Assembly: GCF_036850765.1 (NCBI RefSeq)
Contig: NC_089495.1
Span: 64,270,410 to 64,334,409, forward strand
Direction of reading: 5' to 3'
Source of the DNA: Saccopteryx bilineata
Lineage: Eukaryota; Chordata; Mammalia; Chiroptera; Emballonuridae
Length of the DNA: 64,000 nt
The notes below the pieces were generated by a model. That model saw only the letters and a program-made list of their open reading frames with translations, ran no database searches and was not told where the DNA came from. Made by a program: the position numbers and the translations under genes. Shown in pieces: positions 47,965 to 59,301 of this stretch (its first letter is position 1; every line of letters starts with the position of its first letter).

Positions 47965-48348
47965 TTTTTTTTTTCTTTCTCTTTTTTATTCTTTCTTCCA
48001 AGTGAGAAGAGGGGAGATAGACAGGATCTTACATGTGCCCAGACTGAGATCCACCCAGCAACCCCCTTTTGGGCCTGAAGCTTTGCCCACCTGAGGCGTT
48101 GCTCACAACTAAGCTATTTTTAGTACCTGAAATGGAAAACCCACGGAGGTATCCTCAACTCTCAAGGCTGATGCTCTTGAACCAATCGAGCCATGGCTGT
48201 GGGAGGGGAAGAGAGAAAGGGAGAAGGAGAAAAGGGAAAAGTAGAGAGGCAAATGGTCCTTCCACCATTGTGCCCTGATTGGGAATAAAACCTGGGACAT
48301 TCACATGCCCAGCCTACACTCTACCACTGAGCCAACCAACCAGGGCCA
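47965..48348 (-). mobile_element. Rhin-1-like tRNA SINE, diverged
   Basis: The minus strand reads 'ggccctggttggttggctca', a 'ggttttattcc' B-box position, the body and an A-rich tail seen as T-rich sequence at 47960-47995. Flanks 'caccatgccttttc' (right) and 'cactatgccttttc' (left) are its target-site duplication. Confidence 0.92.
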
Positions 48349-48489
48349 CCATGCCTTTTCAGCATCATATTGAAAGTTCTAGCTAATTTAATAAAACAAA
48401 TAAAATAAAAATATACATATTAAAAAAACAATAAAACTCTCTTGAGATCACCAGGAATTAAAAAGCAATCATAACAAGTTTTTAAGATA

Positions 48490-48821
48490 CAAGGGCTCCG
48501 TAGGTTATGACACAGTTCTCTTCGTACAAGAGTGATGTAACTCGAATTTTGGTATAATTGAAACACACCTTAGCCTAACACAAATGGAACATGTGCACTT
48601 TTAACAGTCCAAAAAGGTATAGGTAAATGTACTGGAGGATGCCTCCTCCCTCACTCATATGCCACATTACTGCATATTCTTTTGCTATGTAGCTCATAAG
48701 TATAATGCTAACAGTGTAAGTCAAAGCACTCATGTCTCAATTTTTTAAAATTTTTATGGGAATGAGTGTCGTAAATTCAAAATGTCATATGTTGAGACTG
48801 TTGTAATCCGAGGGCCCCTTG
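48490..48821. mobile_element. Tigger/pogo-like palindromic MITE (332 bp)
   Basis: The left end caagggctccgtaggtta and the reverse-complemented right end caaggggccctcggatta form imperfect terminal inverted repeats flanked by TA (48488-48489 and 48822-48823). Host LINE-1 text joins cleanly across the TA. A TA duplication and no coding capacity fit a non-autonomous Tc1/mariner-superfamily element; assignment to Tigger/pogo is from memory of similar ends. Confidence 0.8.
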
Positions 48822-49267
48822 TACAATGTTAACATACAATTATCAATTGCTTTTCTATAATTCACCAATGAAAAAATGAAATTTGAAATTAAAAACATAT
48901 GGGATTTACATTACCATCCCCTTCCAAATTAAATCTATACTTAGGTATTAATCCAGCAAAACATGTACAAGATCAAAGTAAAGAATACTACAAAACTTTG
49001 ATGGACAAAATCAAAATATAATTATGTACATGGAAAATATTTCATATATATGAATAGGAAGACTCAATATTATCAAGATGTTAGTTCTTCCCAATTTGAT
49101 CTACAGGTTCAATGAAATCTCAATCAAAATACTAGTGTTTGTAGATATCAACTGTTTTTGAAGGTTTATATAGAGAGTAAAACCACCCAGAATAGTAAAC
49201 ATAATATGGAAGAAAAATAAAAAAATAGGAAAAATAATGCTATCCAACATAAAGAATTACTATAGAA

Positions 49268-49552
49268 TAGTGATTCACAACCAGTGTGCTGCGAGAGACA
49301 CAGTATTGTGCTGTAGGAATTTTTAAAATATGCAATTCCTGACTGTTTTGTCAGGGGTACTGGCTTCTTTTCCCTTAGGTTTTCAAATTAAAAAAATGAC
49401 AACAGCTAGCACAGCAATAGCCATCTGATGTGAATGAATCAAAATAATAACTATTTTTATGTAAGATGGGCAAGCAATGTATTTTTAGTGTGCCACAGAA
49501 TTTTAGTAATTAGTTCATGTGTGCTATAAGTTAAAAAGGTTGAAACCCACTG
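49268..49552. mobile_element. Non-autonomous hAT-like transposon (about 285 bp)
   Basis: 'agtgattcacaaccagtgtg' on the left and 'aaaaggttgaaacccactg' on the right are imperfect inverted repeats; both ends also carry 'gtgtgct' text. LINE-1 text resumes at 'ttgtaatcaaaacagtgtg'. The left copy of the target-site duplication is eroded. Confidence 0.7.
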
Positions 49553-50591
49553 TTGTAATCAAAACAGTGTGATATCAGTGAAAGAATAAACAAAGAGATA
49601 AAAGAAACACAATTGAGAGCCCCAAAATACATGCAAATTAATTAAAACAACTGCTTTTTAACAAAAGTGCAAAAATTACAGAATAAAGTGAAAATATATA
49701 TTTTTAAACAAATGGTGCTGGAACATCTGGCTGCATATGCAAATAATACGAATCTAGACACAGAGCTTACAAGTTTTATAAAATTTAAATTAGAATGGCT
49801 AACAAGCTTAAAAGTAAAACATAAAACTAATATTTATAGAAGATAATGTAGGAGAAAACCTAGATACCCTCGGGTTTAACAATGACCTTTTAGATAAACT
49901 AGAAACATGATCCATGAAATAATTAATATGCTAGATTCATTAAAAGTAAAAACTTTTGTTCTGAGAAGGACAATGGAAAGAGCATTAAAATACAAGCCAC
50001 AGACTTGAAGAGAATATTTGCCAAAAACCTACCTGGCGAAGGATAATTAACGTAAACATAAAAAGAACACTTAAAACAGTAAGAAAACAACCTGGTTAAA
50101 AAATAAGCCAAGACTTTTAATAGAAACCTTATCAAAGGAGATATACACATGTCAAATTAAGGCACACGAAAACATGCTTCACATTACATGTCATCGGTAA
50201 AATGCAAGTCAAAACAACAATGAGATAAATGACATGCTTATTTGAATGGTCAAAACCTGGAACACTGACAGACAATACTAAATGCTGGTGAGTAGTATAG
50301 CAACAGATTCTATCAGTTATTACTGGTAGCAGTGCAAAATAGTACAGCCATTTTTTAAGAAAGTCCGATGGATTCCTACAAAAATAAACATATTCTTACT
50401 GTAGGATTCAGCAGTCATTCTTGGCATTTATTTAAAAAGAGTTAAAATTTTTTGTAACCCATGCCTCCATTCTTTTGACTTTGTACATATTTGTAAATGC
50501 TGACTCTAATATGTAAGTTGTAAAATAAACAGCATATTTGTATAAAAATTTTAGGAACTAACTTCAAAAAAGCAGACTCTACCCTTTAGGC

Positions 50592-50923
50592 CAGGGGTCC
50601 CCAAACTTTTTACAAAGGGGCCAGTTCACTGTCCCTCAGACCATTGGAGGGCCGGACTATAAAAAAAAACTATGAATAAATCCCTATGCACACTGCACAT
50701 ATCTTATTTTAAAGTAAAGAAACAAAACGGGAACAAATACAATATTTAAAATAAAGAAAAAGTAAATTTAAATCAACAAACTGACTAATATTTCATTGGG
50801 AACTATGCTCCTCTCACTGACCACCAATGAAAGAGGTGCCCCTTCTGGAAGTGCGGCAGGGGGCCGGATAAATGGCCTCAGGGGGCCGCATGCGGCCTGT
50901 GGGCGATAGCTTGGGGACCCCTG
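50592..50923 (+). mobile_element. Non-autonomous hAT transposon (332 bp), family 1
   Basis: Terminal inverted repeats caggggtccccaaact / agcttggggacccctg. A perfect 8-bp target-site duplication ctttaggc lies at 50584-50591 and 50924-50931. Same family as 34305-34633, opposite orientation. No coding capacity. Confidence 0.97.
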
Positions 50924-51055
50924 CTTTAGGCATTTCAATTCTGAAATGTTTGCTGATTCTCAACCCTTGAATCAGGATGAAATAAGACTAGGATGATGGA
51001 AACCAGAATGACGTACAGCAGACCATAGCTTGACCAGTCTCAAGATCCTTGTCCA

Positions 51056-51205
51056 GCCCTGGCTGGATAGCTGCAATATGCAATATGTCGTTCCCATATG
51101 CAAAGGTTGCGGATTCAATACCCGGTCAGCACATATAGAATAGATCAATGTTTCTGTGTCTCTCTCTCCCTCCTTTCTCTAAAATCAATAAATGAAAAAA
51201 ATAAA
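51056..51205 (+). mobile_element. VES-like tRNA SINE (short)
   Basis: 'agccctggctggatagctgc', 'ggttgcggattcaatacccg', 'atcaatgtttctgtgtctct' and the tail 'aaaatcaataaatgaaaaaa' match the VES-type bat SINE layout: a short body ending in a (TC) run and an ATAAA-type tail. Confidence 0.85.
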
Positions 51206-51349
51206 TAAAATAAAAATTATTTGCTCTCCCTCTTTCTCCCTATAAAAACTCCTGCCTGCACTGAGGTGTTAACATGATGTTTGGGAGGAGACTGCCCCAT
51301 CTTCTCAAGGTGCCAACACTTGAATAAACAATCATTTTTTAAAAAAGAT

Positions 51350-51496
51350 TTTTAATTTTTTTTTTTCATTTCAGGAAAGGGGAGCAGGAAGCATCAACTC
51401 CTATATGTTCTTTGAGCAGGCAAGCCCAGTGTTTCAAATAGGTGACCTCAGTGTTCCAGATCGATGTTTTATCCACTGTGCCACCACAGATCAGAA
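51350..51496 (-). mobile_element. tRNA-derived SINE, 'cctgacctgtggtgg' family, diverged
   Basis: The minus strand reads 'ctgatctgtggtggcacagt' and 'gttgatgcttcctgctcccc' before a tail of A-runs. The B box is degraded ('tttgaaacact'). Confidence 0.85.
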
Positions 51497-51499
51497 CTA

Positions 51500-51850
51500 A
51501 ATGATCTTTTCTTACATCTTACATCAGCATTTGTCTCTGAGCAGGGGGCTTTCAAAGTTAGGCATGTAGCCAAACCTGGCTCAGTGTCATGTCTACACAA
51601 AAAACTGCTCATGGAAGTTTATGAAGGCTTTCTGATAACTGCCAAATGAAAATGTCACCAATATCTTTTAGGATCAATAAAGTTGTATATCCAAATTAAA
51701 TAATGTTATTCAGTGCAATAAACCCAAAACTGTCAAGTCTTGTAACGACACTGAATGTATATTATTAAGTTAAAGAAGCCAATCTTAAAAGGCTACATAC
51801 TGCATGATTCCAACTATATGAAAGGGAAGAGCAAATTTTTATTTAATAAA
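51500..51850. other. Unique sequence
   Basis: Nothing recognised. Confidence 0.45.
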
Positions 51851-51863
51851 AACACTCTATTAT

Positions 51864-52620
51864 GGTTCTGGCCAGTTGGTTCAGTGGAAATGTTCCAGTT
51901 TGATTCCCAGTCAGGGCACACCGGAGAAGCAACCATCTGCTTCTCCACCCCTTCCCCTTCTCTCTGTTTCTTTCTCTCTCTCTTTCTTTCCCTCCGGCAC
52001 CCATGACTTCATTGATTTGGGTGGGTTGGCCTGGGCACTGAGGATGGGTCCATGGAGCCTCTACTTAACGTGTTAAGAATAGCTCAATTGCGAGCATGGC
52101 CCAGATGTGCAGAACATCAGCCCCAGAAGCAGGGTTGCTGGGTGGATCCTTATTAGGGTGCATGCCAGAGTCTGTCTCTCTATCTCCCTCCTATGGAATA
52201 CTACTCAGCCATAAGAAATGCTGACATCAGATCATTTACAGCAAAATGGTAGGATCTTGATAACATTATACGGAGTGAAATAAGTAAATCAGAAAAAAAC
52301 AAGAACTACATGATTCCATACATTGGTGGAACATAAAAACGAGACTAAGAGACATGGACAAGAGTGTGGTGGTTACCAGGGGTGGGGGGAGGGAGGACAC
52401 AGGAGGGAGGAAGGGAGAGGGTTAGGGGGAGGGGGAGGGGCACAGAGAAAACTAGATAGAGGGTGACAGAGGACAGTCTGACTCTGGGCGAGGGGTAAGC
52501 AACATAATTTAATGACAAGATAACCTGGACATGTTTTCTTTGAATATATGTACCCTGATTTATTAATGTCATCCCATTAACATTAATAAAAATTTATTAA
52601 AAAAAAGAAAAGGAAAATAA
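51864..52620 (+). mobile_element. Chimeric retroposon: SINE fused to LINE-1 3' end
   Basis: A Rhin-1-like SINE ('ggttctggccagttggttca', from 51864) loses its own tail and at about 52192 runs directly into a LINE-1 3' end ('atggaatactactcagccat'), which continues through the 3' UTR to an A-rich tail at 52597-52620. A degenerate 12-bp repeat flanks the pair (acactctattat at 51852-51863, atattctgttat at 52621-52632; 9 of 12 match, all differences transitions). There is no repeat at the internal junction that I can see. Confidence 0.7.
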
Positions 52621-52634
52621 ATATTCTGTTATTA

Positions 52635-54725
52635 TACTATAATGATAAATACTTGCGATTACTTATTATTCCAAATTCATAGAAGGGACAAAACTAAGAG
52701 TGAAATATAATGTAAATAAGAGACTTTAAGTGATTATGAAGTGTCAATTGTAATCATTATGCATCAATCTGGTAAGAGATATTTGTAACCAGGAAGATAT
52801 TAGGTATGTGTGAGTACAGCTGGTCCATGGGAAATCTCTGTACCTTCCCCTCAGGTTGTCTGTGAACCTAAAACATTAAATTAAAAATGAGAGATCTTAA
52901 TACAATAATTTTTTTGAAAAAAATTATGCATGTGTGTAACATTTTTCCTATTATTTATACGTAGTCAACTTTTGATACTTATTTCTGGCAGCTTAATTCC
53001 AGAAATTTATTTTCTGTGCTCCTCAAAATATCTTTATTGAGATTTTATTTTCAGACACTTGACTTTCCACATAATCTTAGTTTAGTGGATCAATCCCCCT
53101 AATTGATTAAGTTCTTTCCAAGATGTCATTTTGTTTTCCCATTACTTTTTGCTGTTTTATTTTTATTAAGTTGTGTTACTATACTCTGTAATTTATTTGA
53201 AAGTACTCTATCCTTTTTCTCTACTACAGATGCAATTTTTTTTACTATTCTTAATGATTGCTCATTAAATAAAAATGTAGTTTTATTTATATGAATGTAT
53301 TTATTTGTTATTTCTATTGGCTAAGCTTCAGTGATCTCTTTTCCTTAGAATTATTAAATTTTAGAGAATTCTCAGTCATCATCATTTTGAGCATTGTTTT
53401 TCTACCCCTCCATCCATTTCTTCCTCCAGAATTTGACATTAGAAAACTATTGGCATCTTTCATTGTCTCCTGTTTATTTTATTTCTTTTTCATGTTTTCC
53501 TTCTCTGTCTCATAATGTTGACTTTGGTAGGAGGACATGAGATTTTCAACATTAAACCCTAATTCACAAATTCTCTTTTAGATTATGACTAATATAGAGT
53601 TTACTCCATGTTTGAGAGCTGTGTTTACAGTTGTTGTTGTTTTTTTTACCACAGACATAAAGTCACCTAAGAAAAATGCAAAAATGAGAGAGTTTTTAAA
53701 AATACCAATGGCTGTTTTATACATACCTATTCATTTTTGCCTGTTTTTTTCTTGCTTGCTTGCAATTATGAGCATAATTTTTCCCAAACTTTAGAAACTT
53801 AGACATATATACATTAAAGCTAAATGTGTGTTCATGTTTTATTTCATTTGTTAAGAGATTGATCTCTCTGTTGTACGATTTTTTTACTTTCTTTGTATCA
53901 GAATATTTCAATTTTACAGTCTTATTTACTGTTAATGATTACACTTTGCTTTCTTTTTTTTTTTTTTTTTGCATCTGTTCTTACCATTCCTTCTCCAGAT
54001 GTTCTACAGATTTCTTCACCTGCCATGGGACATCTAGTTTAGGACTACCCAGTGACTTGTGGATCCTACTTAGTGAAATGGTTTAAAATGGCCCCCAAGC
54101 AGTTACTGAGTCATGCACAGTTTTGTTCCTGGTTTCCTCAAATTCCTACAATTATGCAACTTTGCATTATATTCAAACCTCTTTTATTTTTCTGTAATCA
54201 CATTTAGTTTTCATTGGTTGATTTATCTTTATTGTGTGAGCTTCATTTTCTTAATTCTTTTAAATGTTCATTTCTTTCATTAGATTTAGAAGATATAGTA
54301 GAGGTTGACAAAATAACCTAAAAATTCTGCATTAACCAAAATCCACTTTTTTATTATTTCAGAAAATTGGACCCATACCAATATGATTTTTTCATATCAT
54401 TTGTCCTTATTTTCTCATCTAAATTTTTGATAAGTCTAAGACTTTATTCAATTTATTCTGGAATGTTTATTTTTAAATTCTCTATTTAGGATCATAGAGG
54501 GTAATATGAAGCTGCTTACAGTCCTAGAAAAGCTTCCTAAAGATCACTATTTCTTTTTTAGCATTATGCTATTTTATTTAATCACTCAACAAAAACACCC
54601 CTTTTAAAAATAATTTTCTGTTCAATATTTTTTAATCTATCTCTAGAAATGAAGAATTTATCCTTTAGAAGCTCTCCAGAGTAGCTTTGTATGGACATAT
54701 GGTACCGTTATAATAAGTATCATAT
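52635..54725. other. AT-rich sequence; possible antisense LINE-1/HAL1 piece at 53040-53650
   Basis: 53320-53640 ('ttctcagtcatcatcatttt', 'tttatttcttcctccagaat'-like text, 'ctaattcacaaattctcttt') vaguely resembles the reverse of a LINE-1/HAL1 ORF1 upstream region; low confidence. Frames of 60-86 residues at 53103-54086 are hydrophobic, T-rich by-products. Confidence 0.35.
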
Positions 54726-54729
54726 GATA

Positions 54730-54975
54730 AATATAACTTTCTGCCTCAATTAGCTGGGTTTTTATCACAAAAAAATCCATAAACTGGGTAGTATTAACAA
54801 CAGACAGTTATTTCCTTTAATTCTAGAGACTGAAAAAGTGCAAAATCAAGGTGCCTACAGATTCGATTCTTAAGGTACCTTCTTTCTGGCCTTTTCCTAT
54901 GGCCCATTAAAAGAGTAAAAGCCCTCATCTCTCTTCCTCTTCTTATAAGAACACAAAATACATAATGAGGACTGC
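54730..54975 (-). mobile_element. MaLR-type LTR fragment, antisense
   Basis: 'ccataaactgggtagtatta...acagttatttcctttaattc...gagactg' and 'aaatcaaggtgcctacagat' are the reverse of the 3' part of an MST/MLT1-like LTR, and 'cttcttataagaacacaaaa' is the reverse of its middle. Diverged. Confidence 0.65.
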
Positions 54976-55438
54976 AGACTTCTGTTTAACAGTGCATACA
55001 TTTTATCATAAAATAAGCATAGACAATAGATAATGGAATTGATATAGCTGTATTACAGTAAAACTTCATTTAGAAAAAAGAAAAAAAAAAGCAAAAAAAC
55101 AAACAGCCAGAAGAATTTAAGCTCCTGATGTCAGAGCAAACTCTTAGAAGAAACTTGAACCTCAGAAAGACATTTTAAAAGCAAAACAATCCCACAAGCC
55201 TGGCAATTCATCTTTAGGCAGTTTGTTATAGGAGAGAGAAATTAAGCTTTATATTGTTAAACTCTGCTATCGGGGGGTCTCTTAGCTATAGTATTTTAGT
55301 TTATTCTGATCTTCTTTACATGTATTCTACTGAAAAAACTATCAACTTTTACTTCCATTAACGAATATCATTTCTGTTAAATATCCTCTCTTTCTCTCAA
55401 ATAACTTATTGTTTTATAGCTTCTTCACATATTAAAAT
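54976..55438. other. Unique sequence
   Basis: Nothing recognised. Confidence 0.5.
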
Positions 55439-55439
55439 A

Positions 55440-56455
55440 TCTTTCCTTAAAAATAAGACAATATGAAAAAAATAAAAAGGTATACCACACAATGGGAGAA
55501 CATATTCGACAATACGTTTGATAAGGGGTTAACAACCAAAATTTATAAAAAACTTGTAAAACTCAACACCAAGAAGATAAGCAATCCAATAAAAAAAATG
55601 GGCAAAATAAATGAATAGACACTTCTCCAAAGAGAACATACAGATGGCCAATAGGCAAATGAAAAAATGTTCACCATCACTAATCATTAGAGAAATGTAA
55701 ATTAAAACCACAATGAGATACCACCTCACACCAGTCAGAATGGCACTCATTAACAAAACAACACAAAATAAATGCTGGTGAAGATGTAGAGAAAAGGGAA
55801 CCCTCCTGAACTGCTGGTGGGAATGCAGACTGTTGTAAACACTGTGGAAAAACAGTATGAAGATTTCTCAAAAAATTAAAAATGGAACTTCCTTTTGACC
55901 CAGCTATCCCACTTTTAGGAATATATTCCAAGAATACCACATTAATGATTCAAAAGGAGAAATGAATCCCCCATGTTTATGGCAGCATTGTTCACAATAG
56001 CGAAGATCTGAAAATAGCCCAAGTGTCAGTCAGTGGACGAGTGGATTAAAAAGCTTTGGTACATATATACAATGGAATACTATGGGGCCATGAAAAAGAA
56101 GGAAATCTTACTTTTTGTGGCAACATGGATGGACCTGGAAACTATTATGTTAAGTGAAATAAGCCAGGCAGAGAAAGAAAAATACCATATGACTTCACTC
56201 ATTTGAGGAATCCAATGAAGAATATGAACTGAGAAACAGAATAGAGGCAGAGGTTGGATCAAAGTGTCCAGAGGGAAAGCAGAAAGAGGGAATGGGGATG
56301 ATAGGATGGGATGAGAGCAGAAAAGCAAAATTGGGGGGAGGGCATTACAGGGAGGAGGGTAAGGGGATGTGGTGGAAAACACAGAGAGGGGGAGGTATTT
56401 GGGGGGACACTAGAATCTATGTACATCTAATAAATTAAAATTAAATTAAATAAAA
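55440..56455 (+). mobile_element. LINE-1 3' end, 5'-truncated
   Basis: From 'aagacaatatgaaaaaaata' through 'cacaatgggagaacatattc' and the 3' UTR to the tail 'aataaattaaaattaaatta'. Very similar to the LINE-1 at 34745-35690, without insertions. Minus-strand frames across it are artefacts. Confidence 0.92.
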
Positions 56456-56459
56456 AAAT

Positions 56460-57120
56460 GTGTAATAGAAATTATGTTGTATTATTTTAGTTTTTAGCAT
56501 TATATACAAATTACATACACAAAGAGTTGTGCTTTATTTAACATAGAAGCCAAGTGTCAACACATTTGCTAAAGTTGAACAAGTTTGTCACAATTTTAAC
56601 TCAATAGACAATTTTTTGGAACTTGAAAATTATTCTGTTACCAGAAAGTATATCAACATAAAGCTTTAACCCAACCCTCTTTGATTCAGTTTCTAGGTCA
56701 ATATAAACAATAATATGGTTGGAAGCAATTTTCCTATACAAAGTATATAATTATCATTTTGTTAAAAAGTATGAATATTTTAGTTAATTTTTATTGATAT
56801 GAAAGTATATATATAATTATAGATATATAATTTATATAATATATAATATATTATATAATATATAATTATATGTATATAATTTCTTAAGTTCAATGTCAAG
56901 CAAATGACAACAGTACCTTATACAACCATAAATATAAAGTGAAAAGACCATTTATTCATAAAAAACATTAGAGCAGCCAGCAACTGACATTTGTAATGTT
57001 TAATTTTCAATAAATTGAATCTTTCTAATGTTAGATTATATTTACATTAATTAGAAGAAAAAATTTACTAGTGTCATATATATTTCTTTTCAAAATCTAA
57101 AACCTATATCTGTCAAACTA
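56460..57120. other. AT-rich unique sequence with an (AT)-rich palindromic patch
   Basis: 56803-56880 is almost pure A+T with many 'atatataatt' and 'ttatataata' inversions that could form cruciforms. Nothing else recognised. Confidence 0.6.
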
Positions 57121-57124
57121 GATA

Positions 57125-58200
57125 CTTAAATTCAATTTTTATGGGATTCATTGGGATGACACTGGTTAATAAAATGATATGTTTCAGGTACACAGTTTTA
57201 GAATCTATCATCTGCACATTGCACCTTGAGTTTACCACTCCAAGTCAAGTCTCTCCATCGCCATTTATTCTCCCTTCAACCTTCTTCTGTCCCTCCCACC
57301 TCTCTTTTCCTCTTGTAATCACCACTGTAATCTTGTTGTCAGTGTCTAGAAGTTTTTTTCTTTGCTTAAACCTTTCTCCTTTTTCACTTGAACCCTAGTT
57401 CCTTTCCCTTCGGACAACTGTCCGTCTGTTCTCTGTATCTGTGACTCTGTTCTGTTTCTATTTTGTTTATTAGTTCATTTTGTTCATTAGATTCCATATG
57501 TAAGTGAAATAATATGGTACTTGTCTTTCTCTGTCATATAAAAGGTAAGATTTTCTTTTTTTTTACAGCTCAGTAGTATTCTATTGTGTAAAAGTACTAT
57601 AGCCTGTTTATCCACTCATCTATTGATGCGATGGGCACTTGGGTTGCTCCATAACTTGGCTATTGTATATGATGCTGCAGTGAACAAAAGATGTGTAAAT
57701 CCTTTTAAATTAGCATTTGGGGTTCCTTTGGATACACTTCCAGAAGAAGAATTGCTGGGTCTTAGAGCAGTTATATTTTTAATTTTTTTGAGATAACTCA
57801 ATACTGCTTTCCACAGTGGCTGCACCAATCTGCATTCCCACCAACAGTGCACAAGTGTTTCCTTTTTTCGCATCCTGACTAACACTTGTTGTTTGTAGAT
57901 TTATTGATGTTGGCCAATCTGAAAACAATATCTCATTGTAGTTTTAATTCGAATCTCTCTAATGAATAGTGATGATGAGCATCTTTTCATGTCTATTGGC
58001 TATCTACAAGACATCTTTAGAGATGTGTATTTTCAAGTCCTTTGCCAATTTCTTAATTGGGTTTCTTTGTTTTGTTTTGTTTTTTGGTATTGGCTTTTTA
58101 ACTTCTTTTTAAATTTTGGATATTAAACCTTTTTCAGATGTACAGGTAAATATGTTCTCTTATTTTATTGATAGTTTCCTTTGCTGTGCAAAAACTTATA
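57125..58200 (-). mobile_element. LINE-1 3' end, antisense
   Basis: 'gggatgacactggttaataa', 'gtttcaggtacacagtttta', 'gctttccacagtggctgcac' and 'cctttgctgtgcaaaaactt' are the reverse of LINE-1 3' UTR and ORF2 C-terminus, in order. Confidence 0.88.
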
Positions 58201-58504
58201 CAATGATATAAACTCTGGTAAAATATTTTTAAGACATTTTATATTAAATTTTAAGGTTATTTCTTATAAACCACAAGTATTCACTTTATTCTATGTATTT
58301 TTTTTTCTTTTTAGTTTATCTGTAAAGCACCTCTGTGGATATTCTGGTCCTTTTTGTAAAATGATTTGGCAGGTCAAACAATCATTGCAATTATTCAGAG
58401 AAATCTATCACTTCTGGTCTGGCTGTAAGACACAACCCAAGGTAATTTTAATGCTTTATGATGATTCATAATTAGAAAGATTAGCTAAGAAGGAACCTCA
58501 CTGG

Positions 58505-59297
58505 TGTTAGTGAGGAGCCCTGAGGAGCCACTGTGCCACCTCACCCCACAGGTGTTGTAAAAGTACCAAAAGCTACAGAATTAATATTAATATTTTAAGA
58601 GGCTTAAAGAACATTTTATTAATTTGGGTTAAGGTGTGCAGAGAAATTTTGTGAATGATATCTGTACTGTGTGATTGGCATAAAACCAGGATGGCCCTTG
58701 GCATTGTATTGTAAATGAGAAGGGAAGGAAAACACAGATTCCCTGACATTCCACCACGCCTGTGGGGAAAGGGGTGAATGGCTAGCCAGGTGCAGGAAGA
58801 GAGAAGCCAAAGTAAACTCTTTACTTATAGTAATGAGCCCATTTGTGGGCATTTGTCCTCACAAAACTACCTCTCCCATGCGAGTGCATGGAGTTAATGT
58901 GTGTGACTCTGGACAAAAAGATGGCGGATAAACATTAGAAAATATAGAAATGTCTTTTAATATGTAAAGAGACATCTTTCTATCATTGTGTTGACTTGTA
59001 AATTTTGTTTTCTCCAAAATAATGTATGGCTTGCAAATTGAACATGGTCCTATCATGTTAAAGGGCGTATGTCTATAACCAACAGTGGAAAGGGGCTCCT
59101 AATTACAATTTTTGCTTCTGTACTTCCTGCTTGCAAAACTATAAAAACTAAGTAGAACAAAGGACCAGCACCCTCTCCCTCAGATTTCTGTTGGAGTTAC
59201 CTCGGCTTGGCCAAGCTAGACAATAAAGCTTTGGTGTGTAATCGATAATTTTGTTCATGTTTTCAATGTTTCGAGTCCCTCCGGATTAGGCTTAACA
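58505..59297 (+). mobile_element. Solo LTR of an endogenous retrovirus
   Basis: It contains an LTR-like order: TATA-like 'actataaaaactaa' (about 59139), the 'gttacctcggcttggccaag' R-like stretch, polyadenylation signal 'aataaagctttggtg' (about 59222), a U5-like tail and the end 'ggcttaaca'. The start is either 58505 (tgttag, mirroring the end) or 58511 (tgagga, which gives a 4-bp direct repeat ttag at 58507-58510 and 59298-59301, the size usual for gammaretroviruses). No primer-binding site or gag/pol follows, so only the LTR remains after recombination. Retroviral class (ERV1-like) is inferred. Confidence 0.7.
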
Positions 59298-59301
59298 TTA
59301 G

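Larger units (their letters stand above)
47540..50470 (+). mobile_element. Old LINE-1 fragment (ORF2 region) with three nested elements
   Basis: 'agctggaaaatctccaagca', 'taaacaacacacttctcaat' and 'gttaacatacaattatcaat...ttctataattcaccaatga' follow LINE-1 ORF2 in order. Frames are fully decayed. It is interrupted by a SINE (47965-48348), a Tigger-like element (48490-48821) and a hAT (49268-49552), all younger than it. Confidence 0.8.
50535..51345 (+). mobile_element. Possible ERV-type LTR split by a hAT and a SINE
   Basis: The segment 51237-51330 holds a TATA-like 'cctataaaaactcct', a G/C-rich 'gggaggagactgccccatct' stretch and the polyadenylation-type 'cttgaataaacaatc', in the order promoter, R, poly(A) signal seen in LTRs. 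Upstream pieces lie at about 50535-50583, 50932-51054 and 51221-51236, separated by a hAT (50592-50923) and a SINE (51056-51205). Ends and class are not established. Confidence 0.4.

Noticed and set aside
53103..54086. Series of hydrophobic frames that resemble membrane proteins
   Set aside because: T-rich DNA gives Phe/Leu/Ser-rich frames by chance; no start context, splice structure or domain.
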